Part shown: one piece after another, positions 6,133-6,169 of the stretch
Position numbering within the stretch: the first letter of the stretch is position 1
How the letters are laid out: the number at the start of each line of letters is the position of its first letter
Assembly: GCA_021798235.1 (NCBI GenBank)
Contig: JAJZMO010000289.1
Coordinates: forward strand, 1-6,169
Length of the DNA: 6,169 nt
Direction of reading: 5' to 3'
DNA from: Acidobacteriota bacterium
GTDB lineage: Bacteria > Acidobacteriota > Terriglobia > Terriglobales > Acidobacteriaceae
Made by a program: the position numbers and the translations under genes
Notes under the pieces: model-generated
What the model was told of the DNA's origin: nothing
Databases searched by the model: none
Seen by the model: only the letters and a program-made list of their open reading frames with translations

Positions 6133-6133
6133 A

Positions 6134-6148
6134 GTGGACAGAGTCCAC
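6134..6148. repeat. Short inverted repeat GTGGAC/GTCCAC
   Basis: GTGGAC at 6134-6139 and GTCCAC at 6143-6148 flank a 3-base spacer, directly after the larger hairpin. The two stems in tandem suggest a structured repeat element or an insertion-sequence subterminal region. Confidence 0.6.
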
Positions 6149-6169
6149 GTCTTTTCCACGGCTGTTCTT

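Larger units (their letters stand above)
6043..6169. mobile_element. Probable insertion-sequence end or repeat abutting the mobilization cassette
   Basis: At about 6043 the sequence changes from mobC-like coding to non-coding, hairpin-rich DNA. The border reads TGACCTGCCCCCAATATC on the plus strand, which looks like an insertion-sequence terminus, though I cannot name the family. The interior carries two strong inverted repeats (listed separately). All three minus-strand frames are open from the right edge for about 28 codons or more, so a transposase tail could enter from outside, but none is recognisable. The call rests on the abrupt loss of the mobC start and the repeat-rich character. Confidence 0.4.

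Overview
The window looks like a piece of a GC-rich soil bacterium. The style of the relaxase, coupling protein and Sel1 protein fits Acidobacteriota (Terriglobales-like), but that is an impression from protein style, not a demonstrated placement. Every gene of substance lies on the minus strand. The only plus-strand coding signal is a fragment of an IS30-family transposase.

Region 1 (1-1087) looks like ordinary chromosome. It holds the N-terminal half of an aminopeptidase P / Xaa-Pro dipeptidase-type (M24) protein that runs off the left edge, and upstream of it a small membrane-anchored Sel1-repeat protein. Region 2 (1088-1415) is a gene-free, AT-richer spacer with short repeated words.

Region 3 (1416-about 6042) is a mobilization cassette with genes in the order mobC-like accessory protein, type IV coupling protein (TrwB/TraD-like), RelB/DinJ-type antitoxin, RelE/ParE-type toxin, MobF (TrwC/TraI-like) relaxase-helicase. 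Gaps and overlaps are small throughout, so it was probably one leftward operon. Its evident purpose was conjugative transfer: the MobC-like protein and relaxase would process an origin of transfer, the coupling protein would dock the relaxosome to a type IV secretion channel, and the toxin-antitoxin pair would stabilise the element. No secretion-channel gene and no recognisable oriT are in the window.

The cassette is decaying. The mobC-like gene has lost its natural 5' end and carries a one-base frameshift. The coupling gene keeps its Shine-Dalgarno and ATGA overlap, but about 300 codons, including the Walker A half, are missing. The relaxase reads through helicase motif VI, but its last ~15 codons come from antisense IS30 sequence. 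Only the toxin-antitoxin pair and most of the relaxase look intact. The left edge is an IS30 remnant preceded by a perfect 38-bp palindrome that contains the transposase Shine-Dalgarno. The right edge (6043-6169) changes to hairpin-rich, probably insertion-sequence-derived DNA. I see no wholly new system; the points of interest are the decay pattern, the palindrome and the toxin-antitoxin pair inside the transfer operon.
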